From contig QHSX01000048.1 of NCBI GenBank assembly GCA_003221695.1, forward strand, positions 1-64,000: 64,000 nt of DNA, in the 5' to 3' direction. This DNA comes from Candidatus Rokuibacteriota bacterium. Its GTDB lineage: Bacteria; Methylomirabilota; Methylomirabilia; Rokubacteriales; CSP1-6. Below, piece after piece: positions 33,793 through 42,219 of the stretch. The first letter of the stretch is position 1. Each line of letters opens with the position of its first letter. The notes below the pieces were generated by a model, which saw nothing but the letters and a program-made list of their open reading frames with translations, was not told the origin of the DNA and ran no database searches. The translations under genes and the position numbers were made by a program.

Positions 33793-35393
33793 TCGTTCCG
33801 CCGGAGCAGGACCCAGCCTCCCTCGCGACGGCGCACGCTGAACCTCGCGGGCCCGGTCTTTGCCACCTCGTTCGCGCGGTCGAGGATGAAGCGGCTCGTC
33901 TCCACGCCCGCCGGAAAGACGTAAACCTCTCGGCGAGTCGCGAGATGCGGGACGAGTCGCTCGTTGACGCTCACGGCGACGCCCGCCGGAATCTCGCGCA
34001 TGAGTGCCCGGGCGGCGCGCCGATCGTCGTTCGGCCACCAGCGCGTCACCATGAAGTCGTTCACGGTGCGCGCCGTGAGCACCGTGCTCGCGAAGAAGCC
34101 GAACGCGACTACGGCAGTCGGAGTAAGAAGACGCGAGGGGAGGGGGCGGGGCCCTCCGCTCGGAGCGACACTCACTCGGGGCCCGCCCCCTGCCCCGCCC
34201 GCGAGCGCCGACACCTCTCGTAGTCGAGCGTAGCCGTCTACAGCGGCGAGGATCAGGAACGGCAGGACGAACGACTGGTACTGCGCGCGGTAGTTGATCA
34301 GGACCGGATCGACGCTCAGGAGATTCATCGCAAGCCCGGGGAGCGCCGCGGCCAGCGCGCGCGGCGCCAGGAGCGGCAGGAACCCGAGCGGTGCCAGCAT
34401 CGCCGCGAGATACACGAGCTTCGGCAGCGTCAGCACGTCCAGCGCCCACGTCCACGGCCGCGCCACCAGCGTCACGAGAATCTCGGGGACGGACCCACCG
34501 AGATGGCGGTAGCGGTGCAGGTGCGGGTACGGACCGCCGCGGAAGTACGGCATGACCCAGGCGAGATCGACGAGGAGGACGAGGACGCTCGCGGCGGCCA
34601 CCGCGACGCCGAGGGCCCAGCGCCGGCGCGCCAGGGCGAGCCAGAGGCCGAAGCCGACGACCGCGACCGCGGCGTCCTCCCTCCCCCCGAGCGTCAGCAG
34701 CAGGGCGAGCGCGGACCATCCGTAGCGCCGGGCGTCGAACGCCGACGCGGCCCACACGACGGACGCAATCGCAAACGCCTGGGGGTGGATGTCGCGGATG
34801 TTGATCCCGTGGAGCGACGGGTTGACGAGGTACAGGAGCGCGAGGGCCGCAGCCGGTCGCGCGGCGTCGGGCGCCGGGCCCAGGCGCCGCGCGGCGTAAG
34901 CGAAGACCGCTACGGCGCCGGCGCAAAGGACGACCATCTGCGCGAGGACGAGGGCGCCTCCGCCGGCCGTCAGCCGCCCGAGCGGCGCCAGCAGATAGAG
35001 GACGGGGGAGAAGTGGTCGCCCCAGGCGTGCATGGGCGGAAGCGTCACGTAGGCGCCGTGGCCGTGGGCAATGGACCACACGACCTGGACGTAGTAGCCA
35101 AGATCGAGCGCGTGGGTCTGGAGCGCCACATGCCGGCTCACGACGAGGAAGCCCATCAGGAGCGTGTACGCCGCGACCCCCGCCGCGACGGCGCGGGTCG
35201 GGCGCACGCCCGGCAGCGCGAGCGGCGCCACGAGCGCGCGGAGCGCTACGACCGCGGCGAGGACGACCAGCAGGTCCTCGGGCCGGTGGATCCCGAGCCC
35301 ACGCACCGTGAAGCCCCCGGTCGCGACCACCGCGACGGTCAGGAGGAGGACGCCGGCCGCCAGCGTGTCGAGCGGGCGGGCCAGCCCCGTCAC
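33789..35393 (-). CDS. DUF2079 multi-pass membrane protein (GT-C-like)
   Basis: A 534-residue membrane protein of the DUF2079 family, related in layout to GT-C mannosyltransferases. It has roughly ten hydrophobic segments. The family strings are FDLGYY-like ALDLGYYVQVVW, AWGDHFSPVLYLLAPL, INIRDIHPQAFAI and GGREDAAVAV. Asp residues in periplasmic loops are typical of lipid-linked sugar transferases. The GTG start overlaps the upstream GT2 stop (GTGA). A GC-rich palindromic stretch (34130-34205) is embedded in frame between two conserved parts. Likely role: transfer of a sugar from a polyprenyl carrier, inferred from the cluster. Confidence 0.8.
   Translation of the reverse strand: MTGLARPLDTLAAGVLLLTVAVVATGGFTVRGLGIHRPEDLLVVLAAVVALRALVAPLALPGVRPTRAVAAGVAAYTLLMGFLVVSRHVALQTHALDLGYYVQVVWSIAHGHGAYVTLPPMHAWGDHFSPVLYLLAPLGRLTAGGGALVLAQMVVLCAGAVAVFAYAARRLGPAPDAARPAAALALLYLVNPSLHGINIRDIHPQAFAIASVVWAASAFDARRYGWSALALLLTLGGREDAAVAVVGFGLWLALARRRWALGVAVAAASVLVLLVDLAWVMPYFRGGPYPHLHRYRHLGGSVPEILVTLVARPWTWALDVLTLPKLVYLAAMLAPLGFLPLLAPRALAAALPGLAMNLLSVDPVLINYRAQYQSFVLPFLILAAVDGYARLREVSALAGGAGGGPRVSVAPSGGPRPLPSRLLTPTAVVAFGFFASTVLTARTVNDFMVTRWWPNDDRRAARALMREIPAGVAVSVNERLVPHLATRREVYVFPAGVETSRFILDRANEVAKTGPARFSVRRREGGWVLLRRND
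34130..34205. repeat. GC-rich palindromic element inside the DUF2079 gene
   Basis: Arms GGGGGCGGGGCCC (34142-34154) and GGGGCCCGCCCCC (34178-34190) are near-perfect inverted repeats around a second small palindrome, CTCCGCTCGGAG. It is translated as a Gly/Pro/Arg-rich stretch between two membrane segments and keeps the frame open. It looks like a small inserted repeat element. Confidence 0.45.
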
Positions 35394-36166
35394 GGCAGGC
35401 GGGTGTACCTGGCGCGCAGGCTGTCGAAGCGCCGGGAGCGCCTCCAGCCCCGGCGGTGGAGCGTGTACCAGAAGAGGACGGCCAGGATTCGGAGGCCGTA
35501 GATCGTCGAGGCGACGAATCCCGCCGTCGACGCCTCCGGGAAGTAGCGCGTCGGCACCGCGATCTCGGCGATCCGGAACCGCGCGGCCACGACCTGGGCG
35601 ATGATCTCCTGGTCGAAGACGAAGGCGTCGGAGTTCGCCCCGAAGTTCACGGTCTCGAGGACCTCGCGGCGAAACGCGCGGTAGCCGGTGTGGTACTCCG
35701 AGAGCCGGAGGCGGAAGACCCAGTTCTCCACGGCCGTCAGGAAGCGGTTCGCGACGTACTTCCACCACGGCATCCCCTGCTGGAGCGCCGAACCCGTCTT
35801 GAGCCGCGAGCCCAGCACCACGTCGGCCTCGCCGCGGGCGATCGGCTCGACGATCTGGGGGACGAGCCGCGGATCGTACTGGTAGTCGGGGTGGACCATG
35901 ACGACCACGTCGGCGCCGGCGCGGAGGGCCTCCGCGTAGCAGGTCTTCTGGTTGGCGCCGTAGCCGTAGTTCCGGTTGTGGACGAAGATCTCGAGCCCGA
36001 GCTGCCGGGCGACCTCGAGCGTCGCGTCGGTCGAGCCGTCGTCCACGAGGATCACCATGCTGACGGTGTCCTTGGGCAACTCCTCGTACGTCATCCGGAG
36101 CGTGCGGCCCGCGTTGTACGCGGGCATCACCACGATGACCTTCGGATTCCGGACCTCGTCCCTCAT
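35390..36166 (-). CDS. GT2 family glycosyltransferase (dolichyl-phosphate mannose synthase-like)
   Basis: A 258-residue family 2 glycosyltransferase with VVMPAYNAGRTL, the VDDGSTD nucleotide site and VMVHPDYQYDP (D-x-D equivalent), followed by GSRLKTGS and a C-terminal amphipathic or membrane region. This is the pattern of enzymes that load a hexose from a nucleotide sugar onto polyprenyl phosphate (DPMS/ArnC type). It would supply the donor for the GT-C enzymes on either side. Its ATG overlaps the methyltransferase stop and its TGA overlaps the DUF2079 start. Confidence 0.87.
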   Translation of the reverse strand: MRDEVRNPKVIVVMPAYNAGRTLRMTYEELPKDTVSMVILVDDGSTDATLEVARQLGLEIFVHNRNYGYGANQKTCYAEALRAGADVVVMVHPDYQYDPRLVPQIVEPIARGEADVVLGSRLKTGSALQQGMPWWKYVANRFLTAVENWVFRLRLSEYHTGYRAFRREVLETVNFGANSDAFVFDQEIIAQVVAARFRIAEIAVPTRYFPEASTAGFVASTIYGLRILAVLFWYTLHRRGWRRSRRFDSLRARYTRLP

Positions 36167-36861
36167 GGCTCGCCGTGGCCCTTGGGGCGCGCGCGCACGA
36201 TGAATTGATACCCGAGCAGCCGCGGCAGGCGCCGCGCGACCACCGCGTTGATCGTATGCGTCGCGGCGACCCAGCGCTTGTGCCAGCTCGTCGGCAACAC
36301 CTGGTAGAGTGGCGCCGGCGTCGCGGTGAAGCGCTCGACCACGAGTCCGGCGTCGGCGATGAAGGTGGAGAGCGAGCGCGCCGTGAAGAAGTGGAGGTGG
36401 GTCCGGTCGAGAATGCCGCGGTCGATGTAGTCGAAGCGGCCGCAGAGAAGCAGGAGCCGGATGTAGAGATGGGCGATGTTCGGCACCGAGACGATCACGA
36501 AACCCTCCGGCGCGAGGTGCCGGTCGAGCCCGTAGAGCACCCGCAGCGGGTCGACGAGGTGCTCGAGCACGTCCGCGTACACGATCACGTCGAACGGCCC
36601 CTCGAGCAGCGGGATCTCGCGATCGAGGTTCACCACGACCATCCGCTCGCAGTGCTGGACGCCGGCCTGCGCGAGCGCCGCGTCCCCCTCGATCGCGGTC
36701 ACGCGCCAGCCACGCTCCGTGAGTTTTCGGCTCAGGAGCCCGTCCGCCGCGCCCACGTCGAGGAGGCGCCGGCCCTGCCCTTCGCCGAGCCAGCGCAGGA
36801 TGATCGAGTGGCTCGAGTGCGGGTCGGGCTTGAGGACGTAGCGCGCCGTCGGTCCGCTCAC
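36163..36861 (-). CDS. Class I SAM-dependent methyltransferase
   Basis: A 232-residue methyltransferase. SAM motif I is LLDVGAADGLLS, the acidic residue at the end of the second strand is in TAIEGD, and the post-II region is VIVYADVLEHLVDP, a ubiE/Coq5-like set. The C-terminal part has a hydrophobic LLLLCGRFDY segment and DRTHLHFFT, common in sugar or lipid methyltransferases of polysaccharide clusters. GTG 36861, with GGAG just upstream, follows the GT39 gene closely. A longer start at 36921 would overlap that gene by 53 bp. Likely acts on a lipid-linked sugar; inferred from context. Confidence 0.8.
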   Translation of the reverse strand: MSGPTARYVLKPDPHSSHSIILRWLGEGQGRRLLDVGAADGLLSRKLTERGWRVTAIEGDAALAQAGVQHCERMVVVNLDREIPLLEGPFDVIVYADVLEHLVDPLRVLYGLDRHLAPEGFVIVSVPNIAHLYIRLLLLCGRFDYIDRGILDRTHLHFFTARSLSTFIADAGLVVERFTATPAPLYQVLPTSWHKRWVAATHTINAVVARRLPRLLGYQFIVRARPKGHGEP

Positions 36862-36868
36862 CGCTCCA

Positions 36869-38617
36869 TCATCGGACGGAGGCACGCGGATCGGCAAGGT
36901 TCGAGTAGAGCCGCCGCCCACCGGACTCTCCGATGAGATGGACGCGCTCCGGCGGCAGCGCGCGCACGACCGAGCGCCGTGGGTCCACGGCGGAGAGGAG
37001 GAACAGTCGCGCGGGCCCGGACCACGCCGCCTGCAGGCGCGGCACGTCCCAAAAGACGTCCCGTGCCTCGGGGAACGTGGCGCCGAACGCCAGGGTCGAG
37101 GGGAGCCCGTTCACGATGCCGATCCGCTGGGGGAGCACGAGGAGCGCCGACGCGCTGTTCTCGATGGCGCCTTCGTGCAGCACGACGTCGCCCGGGCGCA
37201 CGTGCTCGGCTAGCGTCACGGCCAGCGGCCGCACCGAGCGCGCCCGCACGAGCTGAGCCCGCCCCTCGGCGGCCACCGTCGGCAGGAACGCGATCGTCGT
37301 GGCCAGCGCCACGCCGACGCCGAGCGCGGGCGCCTGGCGCCACAGCGCGACCGCCATCGCGACGGTGCCGAGCCCGAAGATGACGGCGCCGCGCATCAGC
37401 AGCGGGCGCCACGCGTCCGGCGGCACGCCGGACGCCCCCGGGCTCCGCGCGGCGAGACCGCGCGTGGTGACGTCGAGGGCCGCGAGGACGTCCGAGGGGA
37501 TCCGCGCGACGCCGCTCCAGACCGCCATGAACGTCAGCGTGGCCAGGGCGAAGAGCACGAGCACCGGTCCGAGGAGCGCGCGCGGGCGGGCGGAGCCGGG
37601 CGTGGCGTCGATCGTCTCGTCCCACACGCGCGCCACGAGGAGCGCCAGGGCGGGGAACGCGGGGAGCCCGTGGTGCGGAAGCTTGAAGGGGGACGCGGTG
37701 AAGAGCCCGACGACGAAGACCGCCCAGAGGGCGAACAGGAGCCAGAGCCGTGCCGTCGCGTCCTCCCACGGGCGGCGGAACGCGCGCCACAGAGCCCACG
37801 GCAGCGCGAGCGCCCACGGCAGGAACGCCAGGAGCGTGATGACGAGGAACTCGATCGAGCCGAGCGACGCGTCCTCGTCGGGGAAGACGCGCGGTCCCGC
37901 TCCACTCAGGACGCGGCTCTCGACGAGCGTGTACCGCAGGAAGCCGCGGCTCTCCGCCTCGACGAGCACGTACCATGGCAGGGCCGTCGCGACCAGGAGG
38001 AGCACGCCCCACCACGGAACCCACAGCGTGAGGGGCCGTTCGCCGGTGAGCCAGAAGAACATGGCGACGACGACCAGCGGCCCCAACGCGCCCAGGAGGT
38101 CCTTCGTCATCGCGGCGAGGCCGAGCGCGGCGTAGAAGAGCGCCAGACCGCGGCGGCCGCCGCCGCGGTACGTGATCGCGAAGCCCGCCCACGCCAGCGT
38201 GAGCCAGAGGACGAAGACGAGGTCCGGCTTGACGATGCGACCGCAGAGGAACATGCCGAGGTTCGCGGCCACCATGAGGCCCGCGAGGAAGCCGGCGCGC
38301 GCGCCGCCGAGGATCACGCCCAGGCGCGCCGTGACCGCGGCGACGCCGACCGCCGCCAGCGCCGACCAGAACCGCCCGGCCGCCGGCGTCGTCCCGGCGA
38401 CGGCGAACGAGCCCGACAGGAGCCAGTAGAGGAGCGGCGGCCGATCCAGAGAGCGCACGCCGTCGACCCGCGGCGTGATCCAGTCGCCGAGCTCCGTCAT
38501 CTGGCGCGCGGCCTCCGCGTGCAAGCCTTCGGGGGGGTCGACGAACGGCGCCGCGCCGAGGCCGACAAAGTACAGGCCCACCGCAACGACGGCAACGCCG
38601 AACGGGATGCCTCGCAC
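36869..38617 (-). CDS. GT39/ArnT-like integral membrane glycosyltransferase
   Basis: A 582-residue membrane protein of the ArnT/PMT family with about 12 hydrophobic segments. The first periplasmic loop has EGLHAEAARQMTELGDWITPR, the E-x-R-Y-like catalytic region that takes a sugar from undecaprenyl phosphate, followed by DRPPLLYWL and SPFKLPHHGLPAFPAL. ArnT-type enzymes modify lipid A or glycans at the outer face of the inner membrane. GTG start. It heads a coupled unit of four genes (ArnT-like, methyltransferase, polyprenyl-P-sugar synthase, DUF2079), 26 bp after the CinA-like gene. Confidence 0.85.
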   Translation of the reverse strand: MRGIPFGVAVVAVGLYFVGLGAAPFVDPPEGLHAEAARQMTELGDWITPRVDGVRSLDRPPLLYWLLSGSFAVAGTTPAAGRFWSALAAVGVAAVTARLGVILGGARAGFLAGLMVAANLGMFLCGRIVKPDLVFVLWLTLAWAGFAITYRGGGRRGLALFYAALGLAAMTKDLLGALGPLVVVAMFFWLTGERPLTLWVPWWGVLLLVATALPWYVLVEAESRGFLRYTLVESRVLSGAGPRVFPDEDASLGSIEFLVITLLAFLPWALALPWALWRAFRRPWEDATARLWLLFALWAVFVVGLFTASPFKLPHHGLPAFPALALLVARVWDETIDATPGSARPRALLGPVLVLFALATLTFMAVWSGVARIPSDVLAALDVTTRGLAARSPGASGVPPDAWRPLLMRGAVIFGLGTVAMAVALWRQAPALGVGVALATTIAFLPTVAAEGRAQLVRARSVRPLAVTLAEHVRPGDVVLHEGAIENSASALLVLPQRIGIVNGLPSTLAFGATFPEARDVFWDVPRLQAAWSGPARLFLLSAVDPRRSVVRALPPERVHLIGESGGRRLYSNLADPRASVR

Positions 38618-38643
38618 CGGCCGTGGCTACCCGGAGGAGGCGG

Positions 38644-39372
38644 TCAGGTGACCTTCACCACGGCCACGGCGGGCAGGCGGCGGAGGAGCTCCGCCAGCGC
38701 CTTCTCCAGATACCCGGGATCCCGCGACTCGAGCGTCACCTTCACCTTGTACTCGGGGTTCGAGAATTCCGGGTACGAGCCGAGCAGCAGCACCGGGAAG
38801 TCGGCGAGCACCCCGTTCAGGTGCTCGGCGAGCGTCCCCTCGCCGATCGACACGAAGACGTTCCGGAGATGGATCGGCGCGCCACGGAAGCGCTCACGGA
38901 TCGCCTCGAACTTCTGACGAAAGATCTCGGGCACGCCGGGCAGGATGTACACGTTGCGCATGAGGATCGTCGGGAAGCGCAGCGGCTCGCCGCCGACGAG
39001 CTCCGCGCCCTCGGGCGTCTCCGCCATCTTGAGGTGCGCGTCGTTCAGCCGGTCGTGGTAGTGGCTCTGGAGGGCGGCGACGAGTCGCGGGTGGCGCACG
39101 ACGCGCACGCCCATCGCCCGCGCGACGCCCTCGATCGTCACGTCGTCGTGCGTCGGGCCCACGCCGCCCGACGTGAACACCACGTCGTGGTCGGGGCTCT
39201 GGGCCGCCACCTCCCGCGCGATCGGCTCGACCTCGTCCGGGATGACCGAGATCCGGCGCACGTCGACGCCGAGCTGACGGAGCTCGCGACAGAGGTAGGC
39301 GGCGTTGGCGTCCGCGATCTTGCCCGACAGGATCTCGTTGCCGATGAGGACGATGCCCGCGGTCTTCGGCAT
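38644..39372 (-). CDS. CinA N-terminal (MoaB-like, COG1058) domain protein
   Basis: A 242-residue protein with the MoCF/CinA domain at residues 1-165: GIVLIGNEILSGKIADANAAYL and VVFTSGGVGPTHDDVT. The C-terminal part carries the ILPGVPEIFRQKFE region. The C-terminal nicotinamide-nucleotide deamidase of full-length CinA (about 160 residues) is absent. COG1058 members hydrolyse ADP-ribose or dinucleotides, or resemble eukaryotic FAD synthase. TAGAAT lies 10 nt before the ATG, so any leader is only a few nucleotides. It diverges from the FabL-like gene. Confidence 0.85.
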   Translation of the reverse strand: MPKTAGIVLIGNEILSGKIADANAAYLCRELRQLGVDVRRISVIPDEVEPIAREVAAQSPDHDVVFTSGGVGPTHDDVTIEGVARAMGVRVVRHPRLVAALQSHYHDRLNDAHLKMAETPEGAELVGGEPLRFPTILMRNVYILPGVPEIFRQKFEAIRERFRGAPIHLRNVFVSIGEGTLAEHLNGVLADFPVLLLGSYPEFSNPEYKVKVTLESRDPGYLEKALAELLRRLPAVAVVKVT

Positions 39373-39382
39373 GTCTGCCGCG

Positions 39383-39414
39383 ATTCTATCACCGCCGGTC
39401 CGCGATGCTACAAT
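39383..39414. promoter_or_regulatory. Divergent -10-like boxes of CinA-like and FabL-like genes
   Basis: TAGAAT (39388-39383, minus) is 10 nt before ATG 39372. TACAAT (39409-39414, plus) is 6 nt before GTG 39421. No Shine-Dalgarno sequence lies between either box and its start, so leaderless or near-leaderless messages are inferred. Confidence 0.5.
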
Positions 39415-39420
39415 GCCGAC

Positions 39421-40236
39421 GTGCCGGACCAGGCTTCCCTTCGTCTCACCGGCTGGGCGCTCGTGCTCGGCGCTTCCTCCGGCTTCGGCGAGGCCACGAG
39501 CCTGGCGCTGGCGCGCGCCGGAATGCACGTCTTCGGCGTGCACCTCGACCGCAAGGCGACGCTCGCGAACGCCGAGCGCGTCGTCACCGCGATCCGCGCG
39601 CTCGGCCGCGAGGCGCACTTCTTCAACGCGAACGCGGCGGACCCCGAGCGCCGCGCCGAGGTCGTGGCCGAGATGGAGCGCGTCCTCGCCGACCGGGGCG
39701 ACGCGGGCGCGCTGCGGGTCCTCCTCCACTCGCTCGCGTTCGGCACGCTCACCCCCTACATCGACGACCCGATCAAGAACGCCGTCACCCAGGCGCAGAT
39801 GGACATGACGCTGGATGTGATGGCGCACAGCCTCGTGTACTGGACCCAGGAGGTCGTGGCCCGCGGGCTCATGACGCGCGGCGGCCGCATCTACGCGATG
39901 ACGTCGTCGGGGAGCACGCGCGTCCTGCCCGCCTACGGGCCGGTGTCCGCGGCGAAGGCCGCGCTCGAGGCGCACATCCGCCAGCTCGCCGCGGAGCTGG
40001 CGCCGCGCGGGATCGCTGCGAACGCGATCCGCGCCGGCGTGACGGACACGCCGGCGCTCCGGAAGATCCCGGGCCACGAGGCGATCATCGCCGGCGCCCG
40101 GCGGCGCAACCCGAGCGGGCGCCTGACGACACCGGAGGACGTCGCGCGAGCCATCGCCACGCTCGCGCATCCCGACACCTACTGGATCACCGGGAACGTC
40201 ATCGGCGTCGACGGCGGCGAAGAAATCGTCGGGTGA
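39421..40236 (+). CDS. Enoyl-ACP reductase-type SDR (FabL-like)
   Basis: A 271-residue SDR whose active site has the Tyr-x6-Lys spacing of enoyl-ACP reductases (Y-GPVSAA-K) rather than Tyr-x3-Lys of ordinary SDRs. The cofactor loop GASSGFG is of the G-x3-G-x-G type seen in FabL, not the FabI type. The ending WITGNVIGVDGGEEIVG is also enoyl-reductase-like. It would reduce the enoyl double bond in fatty acid elongation, although some relatives act on other enoyl thioesters. The GTG start lies 6 nt after TACAAT, so it is probably leaderless. Its stop overlaps the uppP start. Confidence 0.83.
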   Translation: MPDQASLRLTGWALVLGASSGFGEATSLALARAGMHVFGVHLDRKATLANAERVVTAIRALGREAHFFNANAADPERRAEVVAEMERVLADRGDAGALRVLLHSLAFGTLTPYIDDPIKNAVTQAQMDMTLDVMAHSLVYWTQEVVARGLMTRGGRIYAMTSSGSTRVLPAYGPVSAAKAALEAHIRQLAAELAPRGIAANAIRAGVTDTPALRKIPGHEAIIAGARRRNPSGRLTTPEDVARAIATLAHPDTYWITGNVIGVDGGEEIVG

Positions 40237-41024
40237 CCTACCTCCAGGGGGTAGTGCTCGGCGTCGTCCAGGGGCTCACCGAGTTCCTCCCCGTGTCCTC
40301 CTCGGGCCATCTCATCCTCGTCCCTCACGTCTTCGGCTGGCCCGATCAGGGCCTCGCCTTCGATGCGGTCATGCACCTCGGCACGCTCGCGGCGCTCCTC
40401 GCTTACTTCCGACGCGAGCTCGTCGCGCTCGTGACCGGCGAGCTCTCCCGCGGGCTCGGCGCGAAGGTCCTCGTCGCGACGGTGCCGGGCGCCCTCGTCG
40501 GCATCGCGCTGGGCAGGCTCATCGAGGCGCACCTGCGCTCGCCCGCCGTGATCGCCATCTCGACCGGCGCGTGGGCGCTGGTGATGTGGGCCGCCGACCG
40601 ACGCGCGGTCCGCGCCCCGGACGCCGCCGGCGATCCGCTCGACCGGATCGGCTGGGGTCAGGGGATCGTGATCGGGTGCGCCCAGGCGGTCGCGCTGATC
40701 CCGGGCACGTCGCGCTCGGGCATCACGATCACGGCCGGACTGCTGGGCGGCCTGGATCGTGCGACGGCGGCGCGTTTCGCGTTCCTGCTCGGGATCCCCA
40801 TCACCGCAGGGGCCGGCGGCCTGAAGGCGCTCCACCTCGCGAAGACGGGCCTCCCGCCCGGGGAGCTCGGGCCGCTGCTCGCCGCACTGCTCACGGCGTT
40901 CCTCGCCGGGTGGTGTGCGGTGTGGTTCCTGGTGAACTATCTCAGGCGACGCTCCCTCGGCCCGTTCGTCGTCTACCGGTTGTTGCTCGCGCTCGTGATC
41001 GCCGCCGTCCTGCTTCGCAGTTAG
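40233..41024 (+). CDS. uppP: Undecaprenyl-diphosphatase UppP (BacA)
   Basis: A 263-residue inner-membrane phosphatase that regenerates undecaprenyl phosphate for cell-wall and glycan synthesis. Both active-site motifs are present: EFLPVSSSGHL near the N-terminus and PGTSRSG in the second half. About eight hydrophobic segments are seen. The GTG start overlaps the FabL-like stop (GTGA), so expression is coupled. The carrier it recycles is the one used by the glycan cluster at 33.8-38.6 kb. It ends 15 bp before the convergent amidohydrolase gene. Confidence 0.93.
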   Translation: MTYLQGVVLGVVQGLTEFLPVSSSGHLILVPHVFGWPDQGLAFDAVMHLGTLAALLAYFRRELVALVTGELSRGLGAKVLVATVPGALVGIALGRLIEAHLRSPAVIAISTGAWALVMWAADRRAVRAPDAAGDPLDRIGWGQGIVIGCAQAVALIPGTSRSGITITAGLLGGLDRATAARFAFLLGIPITAGAGGLKALHLAKTGLPPGELGPLLAALLTAFLAGWCAVWFLVNYLRRRSLGPFVVYRLLLALVIAAVLLRS

Positions 41025-41039
41025 GTCGCTCGGTGGTCC

Positions 41040-42161
41040 CTACCGCCGCCACCAGACCTCCCCCGCCCGGAGCGTGAGCACGGGCGTGAAGCGTTGGCGG
41101 CCCGTCATGTGCTCGCCGTGCGCGTCCTCGAAGTCGAACTCTCCCGTCTCGAGCCCGAACACCGCGACGTCGGCCACCGCGCCGGGCCTGAGGGTGCCGA
41201 GCTGGCCGGCCCGGCCGATCGCCTTCGCCGGGCTGGCCGTCACGGCGCGCACGACCTCGGGGAGCGGCATGCCGAGGTTGAGGAACTTCGCCATCGTCGT
41301 CGGTAGGTCCTTCACGCAGCCCGCCGCGCCTCCCGACGTCAGATCGGACGAGATCGTGTCGGGATAGAACCCCTGCTGGATCGCCGCGCGGGCGACGGGA
41401 AACTTCACGTGCATCCGGCCGTGCGCCACGTCGAAGACGATGGAGCGCTCGCGCGCCTGGCGGATCTCGCGCCTCACCAGTCCATTCGCATCGAGGATCC
41501 CGTGACCCCGGCCGTGAAGGAAGTGGCTCACGATGTCGCCCGGGCGCAGGAGGGCGAGGATCTCGCCGAGCGGCACGGGGGGGTTGGTGCAGTGGACCAT
41601 GACGCGCCCCCCGAGCGCGTCGGCCGCGCGCACCGCCCGCCGGAGCGGCTCGAGCCCCGCGTCGCCGACGACCTCGAGCTGGCTCCGCACCTTGATGCCC
41701 AGGATCAGGTCGCGGTGATCCTTGCCCGCGCCGATCGCCGCGTCGACGTCGGCGTAGGCGAGATGATTCAGTTCGCCGACCTTGAGGTACATGAGGCCGA
41801 TCGCCGAGATGTTGAGGAACGCGAGCATCCGCACGCGTGAGCGCGAGAGCACCCACTCGCGCATCCCCTCGAACGTGCCCGCACCGGTCGAGCCCCCGTC
41901 CACCCACGTGGTGACCCCGGTCGAGCGCGCGATGTCGTCGGTGCGCGGCCCGAAGTCCGACGAGCCGATGAAGCAATGCGCGTGGAGGTCGATCAGCCCC
42001 GGGAGGATGAGCTTCCCCGAGACGTCCAGGACCGCGTCGTCGGCCGCGGCGAGCTGCGGGCCCACCTCGGCCACGAGCCCGTCGCGCGTGCGCACGTCGA
42101 GCCGACCGGAGAGCCCCGCGCCGGGATCGAGGACCTCTCCGCCCTTGAGAAGAAGGCCCAA
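41040..42161 (-). CDS. Amidohydrolase/deacetylase family metallohydrolase
   Basis: A 373-residue TIM-barrel metallohydrolase of the amidohydrolase superfamily. An N-terminal composite domain precedes the metal motif LPGLIDLHAHCF (H-x-H). Further metal ligands lie in MVHCTNPP and VSHFLHGRG, and the catalytic Asp is in ISSDLTSGG. It belongs to the enamidase or EF_0837-like deacetylase group, some of which use a Cys or carboxylated Lys. The substrate is unknown; N-acyl amino acids or cyclic amides are possible. It is the last gene of a run with TatD and TldE/TldD on the same strand. Confidence 0.85.
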   Translation of the reverse strand: MGLLLKGGEVLDPGAGLSGRLDVRTRDGLVAEVGPQLAAADDAVLDVSGKLILPGLIDLHAHCFIGSSDFGPRTDDIARSTGVTTWVDGGSTGAGTFEGMREWVLSRSRVRMLAFLNISAIGLMYLKVGELNHLAYADVDAAIGAGKDHRDLILGIKVRSQLEVVGDAGLEPLRRAVRAADALGGRVMVHCTNPPVPLGEILALLRPGDIVSHFLHGRGHGILDANGLVRREIRQARERSIVFDVAHGRMHVKFPVARAAIQQGFYPDTISSDLTSGGAAGCVKDLPTTMAKFLNLGMPLPEVVRAVTASPAKAIGRAGQLGTLRPGAVADVAVFGLETGEFDFEDAHGEHMTGRQRFTPVLTLRAGEVWWRR

Positions 42162-42219
42162 CGTCAGCTCGCGTCGAGGACCAGCGCGCCCTCGAGGGGA
42201 ACCGTGTGCCGTTCGGGAT

